A stretch of 8,018 bases of DNA from the NCBI GenBank assembly GCA_030147435.1, contig JASKZX010000116.1:1-8018 (forward strand), read 5' to 3'. The stretch's first letter is position 1. Each line of letters begins with the position of its first letter. This document shows, piece by piece, positions 1 to 6,466 of the stretch. Source of the stretch: Savagea sp. GTDB taxonomy: Bacteria; Bacillota; Bacilli; Bacillales_A; Planococcaceae. The position numbers and the translations under genes were made by a program. The notes beneath the pieces are model-generated. The model was not told the origin of the DNA. It saw only the letters and a list, made by a program, of their open reading frames with translations, and made no database searches.

Positions 1-680
<680 letters not shown>

Positions 681-696
681 CTATAGTTTGTATAAA

Positions 697-1215
697 TTAT
701 TGTAAAAGTGATAATTTCGGTTCGTCGAGTGACTGTTGCATCTCGCGAACGATTGCTGTTGCGCCTGTACGTGTTAATTCTTTAATGCCGTACGGGCGAA
801 CAATTTCAATGAATGCTTCAATCTTCCCTGGTTCCCCAGTGACTTGATACGTCACTGTGTTTTTACTAGAGTCTACGATTGAAGCACGGAATGGTGCGAT
901 GAGACTATTCATCTCGCCACGTTTATTCGGCGGCGAAATGAGTTTGACAAATGCGAGCTCTCGCATGACGATTGAGCGGTCCGTAACATCTTTTACCGTC
1001 AAGACGTCAATTTGTTTTTGCAATTGTTTCGTAATTTGCTCGACTTGTCGTTCATCAGGCACATTTACGATGAAAGTCATTTTTGAAATGTCTTCTTTTT
1101 CTGTGTGCCCTACAGTAATACTTTCGATATTAAATTGGCGTTTCATGAGTAAACCAGTGACGCGGTTTAATACACCGCTTCGGTTCATCACTTGTACCGT
1201 AATGACTCGTTTCAT
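697..1215 (-). CDS. ilvN: Acetohydroxyacid synthase small (regulatory) subunit
   Basis: This 172-residue protein is the regulatory subunit (IlvN, also called IlvH) of acetohydroxyacid synthase. It stimulates the large subunit and confers valine feedback inhibition. Residues about 4-78 form an ACT domain (opening [19 protein letters not shown]), with Asn11, Gly14 and Asn29 at positions that bind valine in the Escherichia coli IlvH family. The C-terminal half, about 84-160, is the AHAS small-subunit C-terminal domain (RELAFVKL, then FRASIVD and [10 protein letters not shown]). The length is normal for the long bacterial form. Its ATG overlaps the ilvB TGA as ATGA, and its GGAGGGG ribosome site lies inside the end of ilvB. 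This suggests translational coupling and matched subunit amounts. Confidence 0.97.
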   Translation of the reverse strand: MKRVITVQVMNRSGVLNRVTGLLMKRQFNIESITVGHTEKEDISKMTFIVNVPDERQVEQITKQLQKQIDVLTVKDVTDRSIVMRELAFVKLISPPNKRGEMNSLIAPFRASIVDSSKNTVTYQVTGEPGKIEAFIEIVRPYGIKELTRTGATAIVREMQQSLDEPKLSLLQ

Positions 1216-2966
1216 AAACGTTCCCCTCCAATCATGTCATCAAGACCCGCACCTGGTGCAACCATCGGGTACACTTTTTCTAATTGACGGACGCGGCAGT
1301 CGATCAATACCGGCTCGTCGTTCGTTAATGTTTTTTCAAATACTTCGCGGGCTTCTTCTAACGTATCGACACGATACCCTGGAATGTCATAAGCTTCTGC
1401 AAGCTTGACGAAGTCCGGTTGTACTTGAATGAGTGACTCTGCGTAACGTTCGTCGTAGAAAATTTCTTGCCATTGACGAACCATTCCGAGTGAATTGTTA
1501 TTTAAAATAACAACTTTAACCGGCATGCGGAACTCTTGTAAAAGTGACAACTCTTGTGCTGTCATTTGGAATCCAGCATCCCCGACGATTGAAATAACAC
1601 GCGCATCTGGTTTAGCGATTTGTGCACCAATTGCTGCCGGGAAGCCGAAGCCCATCGTTCCGAGTCCGCCGGAAGTTACCCATGAATGTGGGTGATTTAA
1701 TTTATAATATTGCGCAGCCCACATTTGGTGTTGACCGACGTCTGTCGTAACGATCGCATCGCCTTTTGTCACTTCATGGATGATTTCGAGTGCTTGTTGT
1801 GGAAGCATCGTGCCATCATCTGTTTCGTTGTACCATAATGGATATTGTTCAGACATTTCTTTTACATGTGCCACCCATTCTTTCGTATCTGGTGAATCGA
1901 ATGCTTCTTCATTCAATGCGTCAAATGCTTCGCGAGCATCAGCTACGATCGGCACATCTGTCGGTACGTTTTTCCCGAGTTCTGCTGGGTCGATATCGAC
2001 GTGAATAACGCGCGCATTCGGTGCAAATACGTCTAAGTCACCTGTTAAACGGTCATCGAAACGTGACCCGAAGTTAATGAGTAAATCACATTGTTGAATC
2101 GCTTGGTTCGATGCGTAATATCCGTGCATTCCTGCCATTCCGAGGAATAATTCATGATCTCCTGGAATTGCACCGAGTCCGAGCAATGTTGAAACGACTG
2201 GAATTTGATGTTTCTCAGCGAATGCGACGAGTTCGTCTGATGCTTGTGCATGTAATACTCCTGCTCCGACGAGAAGGAGAGGCTTCTTCGCTGATTCAAT
2301 GAGTTTCGCTGCTTTCTGAATTTGGAGATAATTCGGTTTCGTCGTCGGCTGATAACCCGGCAAATCCATCGGAACATCGAAATCTTCTGGTACTTCAAAT
2401 AAATCTGTCGCTACGTTTTTCGGGATGTCGACGACGACTGGTCCTGGCCTTCCTGTTGAAGCGATATGAAATGCTTCTTTTACAATCCGTGGAAAGTCCG
2501 CAACGTCTTGTACTTGGTAATTATGTTTCGTGATCGGTTGTGTAATACCGACGATATCTGCTTCTTGGAAAGCATCCGTTCCGATCACTGTACTCGACAC
2601 TTGACCAGTGAAAACAACGAGCGGCAATGAGTCAAGCATCGCATCCGTAATACCAGTAATTAAATTCGTTGCCCCCGGTCCACTCGTTGCAATGACGACG
2701 CCGACCTTCCCTGAAACACGCGCATAACCTTCTGCTGCGTGAATCGCTCCTTGTTCGTGTCGTGCAAGAATGTGGCGGATTGGATTTTGGTAAAGCGCGT
2801 CATAAATTGGAAGTACTGCTCCACCTGGGTATCCGAAAATAACTTCAACGCCTTGATTGTGTAACGCTTCAATCAAAATCGCTGACCCGTCCTTTGGCTG
2901 CTGCTTTCGTTCATCTGTCTCTGTAGCAAGTTGTTCTGTTTCTTTCATTTTTACTTTCGTATTCAT
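1212..2966 (-). CDS. ilvB: Acetohydroxyacid (acetolactate) synthase large catalytic subunit
   Basis: IlvB condenses pyruvate with pyruvate or 2-oxobutyrate, using ThDP, Mg2+ and FAD. This is the first common step to valine, leucine and isoleucine. The 584-residue product has the N-terminal pyrimidine-binding domain ([14 protein letters not shown], then [15 protein letters not shown] with the likely catalytic Glu71), a central FAD domain (LLLVGAGV, then [11 protein letters not shown] and IHVDIDPAE), and a C-terminal diphosphate domain running from GDAGF at 462-466 to NNN at 489-491. The last is followed by LGMVRQWQ, which carries the Trp tied to herbicide resistance in plant enzymes. The usual GDG reads GDA. 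An upstream in-frame ATG at 2987 would add seven residues, but it overlaps the Shine-Dalgarno sequence, so the ATG at 2966 is preferred. The gene is preceded by a T-box leader and coupled to ilvN. The match to Bacillus IlvB is strong, unlike catabolic AlsS. Confidence 0.96.
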   Translation of the reverse strand: MNTKVKMKETEQLATETDERKQQPKDGSAILIEALHNQGVEVIFGYPGGAVLPIYDALYQNPIRHILARHEQGAIHAAEGYARVSGKVGVVIATSGPGATNLITGITDAMLDSLPLVVFTGQVSSTVIGTDAFQEADIVGITQPITKHNYQVQDVADFPRIVKEAFHIASTGRPGPVVVDIPKNVATDLFEVPEDFDVPMDLPGYQPTTKPNYLQIQKAAKLIESAKKPLLLVGAGVLHAQASDELVAFAEKHQIPVVSTLLGLGAIPGDHELFLGMAGMHGYYASNQAIQQCDLLINFGSRFDDRLTGDLDVFAPNARVIHVDIDPAELGKNVPTDVPIVADAREAFDALNEEAFDSPDTKEWVAHVKEMSEQYPLWYNETDDGTMLPQQALEIIHEVTKGDAIVTTDVGQHQMWAAQYYKLNHPHSWVTSGGLGTMGFGFPAAIGAQIAKPDARVISIVGDAGFQMTAQELSLLQEFRMPVKVVILNNNSLGMVRQWQEIFYDERYAESLIQVQPDFVKLAEAYDIPGYRVDTLEEAREVFEKTLTNDEPVLIDCRVRQLEKVYPMVAPGAGLDDMIGGERL

Positions 2967-2973
2967 TTGCAAA

Positions 2974-2982
2974 CTCCTCCTT
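2974..2982 (-). promoter_or_regulatory. Ribosome binding site deciding the ilvB start
   Basis: The minus strand reads AAGGAGGAG, seven bases before the ATG at 2966. An in-frame ATG at 2987 lies just upstream of and abuts this site, so it cannot use it. This supports the shorter 584-residue protein. Confidence 0.85.
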
Positions 2983-2997
2983 CTCATCTTTTCGTAT

Positions 2998-3055
2998 AAA
3001 AAAAAGCTCTCTCCTCCCTACGTAAAGTTTCCTCTACATAGGGATGAAAAAGCTT
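2998..3055 (-). terminator. T-box leader terminator before ilvB
   Basis: On the minus strand this is a long hairpin closed by a GAAA tetraloop. The inner 12 pairs (CCCTATGTAGAG with CTTTACGTAGGG) include two G-U wobbles. The outer part pairs TTTTCAT with AGGAGAG (one mismatch) and AAGCT with AGCTT. A run of eight T (3005-2998) follows. The left arm element CCCTA (3043-3039) is also the partner of the antiterminator, so the two structures exclude each other. It lies 31 bases before the ilvB ATG. Confidence 0.92.
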
Positions 3056-3070
3056 CATGGTACCACCCTA
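3039..3070 (-). promoter_or_regulatory. T-box antiterminator element
   Basis: TAGGG at 3070-3066 can pair with CCCTA at 3043-3039, with the tRNA-binding bulge TGGT at 3065-3062 between them. The same CCCTA pairs with TAGGG at 3020-3016 in the terminator. An uncharged tRNA bound at the bulge would favour the antiterminator and readthrough into ilvB. The motif is nearly identical to the T-box consensus AGGGUGGNACC. Confidence 0.92.
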
Positions 3071-3114
3071 CTTCGCAATGTAATCTACATTGCCTTTTTG
3101 CGAATTGTTTGCGA

Positions 3115-3129
3115 AATTTTCAAACAATT
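3115..3129 (-). promoter_or_regulatory. Candidate CodY box within the T-box leader
   Basis: The minus strand reads AATTGTTTGAAAATT, which matches the published CodY consensus AATTTTCWGAAAATT at 13 of 15 positions. CodY is the GTP- and branched-chain-amino-acid-sensing repressor of Firmicutes and is known to control ilvB in Bacillus subtilis. Here the site overlaps the left arm and loop of T-box stem III, so part of the match may arise from RNA structure constraints. Binding is inferred, not shown. Confidence 0.45.
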
Positions 3130-3285
3130 CTACGTTAACGAGCCGTAGCCCGGACTTATCTAATCGTTTCCTTTCAACAAGTCTGCTCCGAGGAGATGTC
3201 GGAAGAAGTGTATTACTAGCTCACACCACCCGCTAGCTCTCTGAAAATACGAACCTTCGTCCTTTTCCCTCATCTACGCATCGTA

Positions 3286-4998
3286 TTAAATTTTCATTAC
3301 TCCACCTGTACTTGCTGACGTGACAAGTTTTGAGTAACGTGCTAAATATCCTTTTTTCACTTTCGGTTCAAATGGCGGTAACTGCTTGCGACGTTCTTCT
3401 AATTCTTCCTCGCTTACGCCGACGACATTGATCGTGCGGTTCGGTAAATCGATGACGATTTTATCCCCATCTTCAATCAATGCGATCGGTCCACCTTCAG
3501 CTGCTTCTGGTGAAATATGTCCGATTGAAATACCGCGTGATGCTCCTGAAAATCGGCCGTCTGTAATGAGCGCGACTTCTTTTCCGAGCCCTCGTCCGAC
3601 GATCGATGATGTCGGTGCAAGCATTTCTGGCATTCCTGGTCCACCTTTTGGTCCTTCATAACGAATGACGACGACATGTCCTGAACGAACGGTGCCGTTA
3701 TCGATTCCTTCAATCGCTTCTTCTTGAGAGTTAAACGTAATTGCTTCTCCTTCAAAGACTTTAATGGATGGATCGACTCCACCTACTTTAATGACGCCTC
3801 CGTCTGGTGCAATATTTCCGAATAATACAGAAAGTCCACCGACTGGGCTATAAGCATTGTCTTTTCGACGAATGACTTCATCATTCGTAATTTCCGCATC
3901 GGCTACGTTTTCATAAATCGTTTTGCCTGTAACCGTCATACGATCTTTATGAATCGCTCCATCAATAGATGCGAGCTCCTTCACGATTGCACTGACGCCT
4001 CCAGCTAAATGAATATCATGCATCGAATAGTTCGACGCTGGACTAATTTTTGCTAAATACGGAATACGCTCTGCGACTTTGTTAATGTCTTCCATATCGT
4101 AGTCAATCTCTGCTTCGTGAGCGATCGCTAACGTATGTAAGACTGTATTTGTTGAACCACCCATCGCCATATCAAGTGCGAATGCATCATCAATTGCTTC
4201 TTTCGTAATGATATCTCGTGGTTTTATATCTTCTTTGATCATACGCATTAAGTGTTGGACACCTTCTCGAATGAGTCGGTGACGCTCTTTACTCGTTGCG
4301 ACGATCGTTCCGTTCCCTGGAATCGTCATACCAAGCATCTCAGTCAATGTATTCATTGAGTTTGCTGTGAACATTCCTGAACAAGATCCACATGTAGGAC
4401 ATGCGTTTTGTTCAATGTCGAGAAGTTCTTCTTCCGACATATTCCCCTCTTTATATGAACCGACTCCTTCAAATACTGAAGCGAGTGAAAGTGGCTCTCC
4501 CTTTGATGATACGCCACCTTCCATCGGTCCTCCTGTAACAAAAATAGACGGGACGTTCGTTCGAACTGATGCCATGAGCATCCCCGGTGTAATTTTGTCA
4601 CAGTTCGGAATGTAAAACACTCCGTCAAACCAGTGAGCATTAATCACTGTTTCTGCCGAGTCTGCAATTAATTCACGACTCGGAAGTGAATAACGCATCC
4701 CGATATGCCCCATCGCAATACCGTCGTCGACTCCGATCGTATTAAACTCGAACGGGACGCCTCCAGCTTTGCGAATTTCATCTTTCACGACATCTGCAAA
4801 TGTATCTAAATGCATATGTCCTGGAATAATATCTATATATGAGTTACAAACCCCAATAAAAGGCTTGTTCATGTCTTCTGACTTTACGCCTGTCGCATAC
4901 AATAAACTACGGTGCGGTGCACGATCAATCCCCTTCGTAATCATGTCACTACGCAATTTTTGAGGTTCTACGACTTCGCTTTCTTTATCTTTTGGCAT
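3286..4998 (-). CDS. ilvD: Dihydroxyacid dehydratase
   Basis: IlvD is the Fe-S cluster dehydratase that converts 2,3-dihydroxyisovalerate and 2,3-dihydroxy-3-methylvalerate to the 2-oxo acids, the step before transamination to valine and isoleucine. The 570-residue protein has the family signature [13 protein letters not shown] with Cys51, [10 protein letters not shown] with Cys133 and [11 protein letters not shown] with Cys206, which are the likely cluster ligands. Asp92, Asp134 and Lys135 match the Mg2+ site with its carbamylated lysine. A C-terminal barrel domain contains [13 protein letters not shown] and [18 protein letters not shown]. The reading frame is open back to position 5076, but only the ATG at 4998 has a ribosome site (GGGGAG). 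It is the first gene from the 5105-5133 promoter, and its TAA directly borders the T-box leader of ilvB. It is therefore probably cotranscribed with ilvB but not itself T-box controlled. Confidence 0.97.
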   Translation of the reverse strand: MPKDKESEVVEPQKLRSDMITKGIDRAPHRSLLYATGVKSEDMNKPFIGVCNSYIDIIPGHMHLDTFADVVKDEIRKAGGVPFEFNTIGVDDGIAMGHIGMRYSLPSRELIADSAETVINAHWFDGVFYIPNCDKITPGMLMASVRTNVPSIFVTGGPMEGGVSSKGEPLSLASVFEGVGSYKEGNMSEEELLDIEQNACPTCGSCSGMFTANSMNTLTEMLGMTIPGNGTIVATSKERHRLIREGVQHLMRMIKEDIKPRDIITKEAIDDAFALDMAMGGSTNTVLHTLAIAHEAEIDYDMEDINKVAERIPYLAKISPASNYSMHDIHLAGGVSAIVKELASIDGAIHKDRMTVTGKTIYENVADAEITNDEVIRRKDNAYSPVGGLSVLFGNIAPDGGVIKVGGVDPSIKVFEGEAITFNSQEEAIEGIDNGTVRSGHVVVIRYEGPKGGPGMPEMLAPTSSIVGRGLGKEVALITDGRFSGASRGISIGHISPEAAEGGPIALIEDGDKIVIDLPNRTINVVGVSEEELEERRKQLPPFEPKVKKGYLARYSKLVTSASTGGVMKI

Positions 4999-5006
4999 CG
5001 TAATCT

Positions 5007-5012
5007 CTCCCC
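5007..5012 (-). promoter_or_regulatory. Ribosome binding site deciding the ilvD start
   Basis: GGGGAG on the minus strand lies eight bases before the ATG at 4998. The upstream in-frame extension (26 codons from a TTG at 5076) has no comparable site and no family-like sequence. Confidence 0.8.
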
Positions 5013-5104
5013 ACTTCACAAACAGTTCCACTACCTTACTCCGTGAATAATGACATTCGCCTGAATTGTGCGACAAATCAAATTATTCGAGTGGATTGAT
5101 GAAT

Positions 5105-5133
5105 ATCATAGCCCGTATTGAAATTGTTGTCAA
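5105..5133 (-). promoter_or_regulatory. Sigma-A promoter of ilvD (and probably the ilv operon)
   Basis: The -35 hexamer TTGACA (5133-5128) and -10 hexamer TATGAT (5110-5105) are separated by exactly 17 bases. This matches consensus at 11 of 12 positions. Transcription would start near 5098, leaving about a 100-base leader before ilvD. That leader shows no T-box motif and no terminator hairpin. A weak CodY-like sequence (10 of 15, 5137-5151) lies just upstream of the -35. Confidence 0.85.
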
Positions 5134-5222
5134 CAGCATTTTCAAAGTTTTTAGTCAATTCACACATATCTGATTTTCATGGATGCGCTTACACACCGAT
5201 AGGTGCGCGTTTTCCCAATTAT

Positions 5223-5717
5223 TTATTTTTCTGACAACTTTTTGTTCGGCATAATCGTGAACGTTTGTGTCGGTGTGTAAGGCTTTCCGTAAAACTGCTG
5301 ACAATACGAGAGCATCATATGGAGTCGTGCATATTGTGATTGTAATATGTACAGCGATACAGCAACATCTAACGTATCTCCGTTTGGAAAATGGAGCCGA
5401 TTCATCGAGCTTTTTTCTTCAATACGTAACGGATGTTGAAAAATATACATACATTCCGGATGTTCAATCGAATGCGTCGGAAAAGCGCCGATCGTACAAG
5501 GCTCTAATAAAAGCGGTGTTTTTTTCTCAAAAGATAAATGATGCTGCACTGCTCTTCGTCGCCCTTCAACTGTTGAAAATGTCTCTAAACATTTCGCTTC
5601 CATTAATTGTAGCGGAAGTTTTTCTGAGAAAAAGCGCCCCTCTTCGGTAATAATTTCCGATCGATACGGCTCGATAAATGAAGGTATAACTGCATACGTC
5701 CGATGATCGATCTTCAT
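5223..5717 (-). CDS. comK: ComK-family competence transcription factor, short form
   Basis: ComK activates DNA-uptake and recombination genes and its own promoter in Bacillus. I recognise it by colinear similarity to B. subtilis ComK. The N-terminal segment TYAVIP aligns with TIAVLP. The core KKTPLLLEPCTIGAFPTHS aligns with HKPPIMVDPSNQIFLFPTL, followed by a conserved P-x-C and a His. Later, HFPNGDTLDV aligns with TFSNGKTMEL, then Q-x-x-R. There is no membrane segment. The protein has 164 residues against 192 in B. subtilis. It ends soon after FTIMPN (153-158), which sits where FMLYPK, the MecA-binding motif, lies in B. subtilis ComK. The ATG at 5717 follows AGGAGGG; a GTG at 5732 would overlap that site. 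It is divergent from a sigma factor gene. Whether it is the main ComK or a second copy is unknown. Confidence 0.87.
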   Translation of the reverse strand: MKIDHRTYAVIPSFIEPYRSEIITEEGRFFSEKLPLQLMEAKCLETFSTVEGRRRAVQHHLSFEKKTPLLLEPCTIGAFPTHSIEHPECMYIFQHPLRIEEKSSMNRLHFPNGDTLDVAVSLYILQSQYARLHMMLSYCQQFYGKPYTPTQTFTIMPNKKLSEK

Positions 5718-5722
5718 ATGAT

Positions 5723-5729
5723 CCCTCCT
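5723..5729 (-). promoter_or_regulatory. Ribosome binding site deciding the comK start
   Basis: The minus strand has AGGAGGG five bases before the ATG at 5717. The GTG alternative at 5732 overlaps the start of this site, so the 164-residue product is favoured. Confidence 0.8.
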
Positions 5730-5745
5730 CACACATATTTTTAGC

Positions 5746-5764
5746 GAATTTTTCTTTTAAATTC
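5746..5764. repeat. Inverted repeat in the comK 5' leader
   Basis: GAATTT (5746-5751) and AAATTC (5759-5764) are perfect inverted arms with a 7-base spacer. They lie between the comK promoter candidate and its ribosome site. The repeat could be an operator or a small RNA hairpin. In such AT-rich DNA, chance is also possible. Confidence 0.35.
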
Positions 5765-5785
5765 AATTATTTTGTCTCTTTTCTA

Positions 5786-5805
5786 AAAAATGAGCGCTTA
5801 TTTTT
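5786..5805. promoter_or_regulatory. 20-bp near-palindrome in the comK/sigma intergenic region (possible operator)
   Basis: The half-site AAAAATGAGC is followed at once by GCTTATTTTT, its inverted copy with one mismatch. The palindrome covers the -10 and start-site area of the best comK promoter candidate on the minus strand. It lies about 115 bp upstream of the sigma gene. Its position suggests a binding site for a dimeric regulator acting on comK, the sigma gene or both. The regulator cannot be named. Confidence 0.4.
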
Positions 5806-5829
5806 AAAATATCTCTCGTCATCGCTCAA
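5801..5829 (-). promoter_or_regulatory. Candidate comK promoter
   Basis: TTGAGC (5829-5824), a 17-base spacer and TAAAAA (5806-5801) match the sigma-A consensus at 4 of 6 positions in each hexamer. The start would be near 5794, about 77 bases before comK. This is the best candidate in the region but only moderate. ComK-dependent promoters often have poor spacing or hexamers, so it could be elsewhere. Confidence 0.35.
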
Positions 5830-5918
5830 TTTTACCGATTCGCTTTCCTTCTATTCTTTTTTTACGATAACGTCACCTAGGGAATATTCGCTCGTGCACG
5901 ACGTTTCGGAGGTATTTC

Positions 5919-6395
5919 ATGGAGACGTTTGAACAAGTGTTAGAACAATACGAGCCGATGATTTTTTCTATTATGCGTAAATTATCGATTTATAAAAACT
6001 ACGAAGACTATCAACAAGTTGGACGAATCGCCCTTTGGCAAGCATTCGAACGTTACGACAAAACACGAGGACATTTTGCACCATTTGCTTACCGGTCGAT
6101 TTACGGAGCGATGCTTGATGAAATGAATCGACAAAACCGTTCAAAAGATGAAGTATCGACAACGCATCATATTTTAGAAGAAGTGACACCGAGTATGACG
6201 TACGATCGTTTATTTGATGTGCACGCACTTTTTGACGAATTACGAGAAGATGAAAGAAAATTACTGTATGATTTGTACATGATGGGGTATTCATATAAAG
6301 AAATTGCCGCAAAAGAAGGCGTCACACCCGCTGCGATTCAAAAAAGACGGCAACGGATGGTAAAAAAGCTCCGAACACTTTCACATCTTTTTTAA
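5919..6395 (+). CDS. Small sigma-70 family RNA polymerase sigma factor, SigH/ComX-like
   Basis: This 158-residue protein has only sigma regions 2 and 4. Region 2 spans about 7-72 (YEPMIFSIMRKL, then QQVGRIALWQAFERYD, which is the core-binding and -10 recognition helix area). Region 4 spans about 104-152 (DELREDERKLLYDLYMMGYSYKEIAAKEG, with a helix-turn-helix at about 124-147 and a basic tail RRQRMVKKLR). There is no region 1.1 or region 3, and no anti-sigma partner lies next to it. It resembles the small Firmicutes sigma factors annotated as SigH or ComX-like. The staphylococcal member of that group directs competence genes together with ComK. The start ATG has GGAGG (5908-5912) six bases before it. 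The gene is divergent from comK and is followed after 71 bp by an LCP gene with no terminator. An ECF-type role in envelope stress is a possible alternative. Confidence 0.85.
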   Translation: METFEQVLEQYEPMIFSIMRKLSIYKNYEDYQQVGRIALWQAFERYDKTRGHFAPFAYRSIYGAMLDEMNRQNRSKDEVSTTHHILEEVTPSMTYDRLFDVHALFDELREDERKLLYDLYMMGYSYKEIAAKEGVTPAAIQKRRQRMVKKLRTLSHLF

Positions 6396-6420
6396 GCGAA
6401 CAAACTTTTTATGGCGTTAT

Positions 6421-6440
6421 ACGTCTATTTAAGTAGATGT
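6421..6440 (+). repeat. Small hairpin between sigma and LCP genes
   Basis: ACGTCTA (6421-6427) pairs with TAGATGT (6434-6440) around a TTTAAG loop, with one G-U pair. No T run follows, so it is not a normal terminator. It ends 13 bases before the LCP ribosome site (AAGGTAGGG, 6452-6460 area). It may affect mRNA stability or may be chance. Confidence 0.35.
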
Positions 6441-6466
6441 GAAAGAGATATAAGGTAGGGACAATA

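Larger units (their letters stand above)
2998..3285 (-). promoter_or_regulatory. T-box riboswitch leader controlling ilvBNC
   Basis: This is a tRNA-sensing transcription attenuator. On the minus strand, a stem I begins near the ilvD stop. Its distal part has CTAGC and GCTAG arms around a GGTGGTGTGA segment, preceded by an AGAGAG bulge region, as in known T-box stem I structures. A specifier region lies near 3192-3200 (GACATCTCC). Stem III is a perfect 10-bp helix (3130-3121 with 3111-3102). An 8-bp GCAATGTA hairpin (3093-3075) comes next. Then come the conserved T-box AGGGTGGTACC (3069-3059) and the terminator. The bulge TGGT would pair with an ACCA tRNA 3' end, which fits Ile, Leu or Val tRNAs. 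The specifier could be AUC (3197-3195, Ile) or CUC (3195-3193, Leu), and I cannot decide between them. The exact 5' end is uncertain. It fills nearly all of the 319-base gap between ilvD and ilvB. Confidence 0.94.

Noticed and set aside
857..2302. Plus-strand open frames across ilvN and ilvB
   Set aside because: They are antisense shadows of well-supported genes, with no ribosome sites or recognisable protein features.
3286..3330. Promoter inside the end of ilvD for the T-box leader (TTGTCA at 3326-3321)
   Set aside because: No -10-like hexamer lies 16-18 bases downstream; the nearest candidate is at a 21-base spacing.
5030..5060. Short upstream ORF of six codons in the ilvD leader as an attenuation peptide
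   Set aside because: It has a weak ribosome site, only one branched-chain codon and no following terminator.
4999..5076. 26-residue N-terminal extension of IlvD from a TTG codon
   Set aside because: There is no ribosome site, no similarity to IlvD N-termini, and a good GGGGAG site supports the ATG at 4998.
5191..5208. Hairpin downstream of comK (GCGCACC with GGTGTGT, TATC loop) as a comK terminator
   Set aside because: It needs two G-U pairs in seven, and no T run follows on the minus strand; on the plus strand pairing is worse. It is not supportable as an intrinsic terminator.
5860..5890. Promoter for the sigma gene (TTTACG, 17 bases, ATATTC)
   Set aside because: The -10 hexamer is poor and the T-rich stretch gives many equal alternatives. 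A real promoter must exist nearby, but I cannot place it.
5882..5901. Short perfect palindromes GAATATTC (5882-5889) and TCGTGCACGA (5892-5901) before the sigma gene
   Set aside because: They are 8 and 10 bp only and match no operator I know; palindromes of this size are expected by chance often enough.
5718..5918. ComK AT-boxes (AAAA-N5-TTTT pairs) in the comK/sigma intergenic region
   Set aside because: Several degenerate partial matches exist in this AT-rich DNA, but no full box and no pair at the known spacings of 8, 18 or 31 bp was found.
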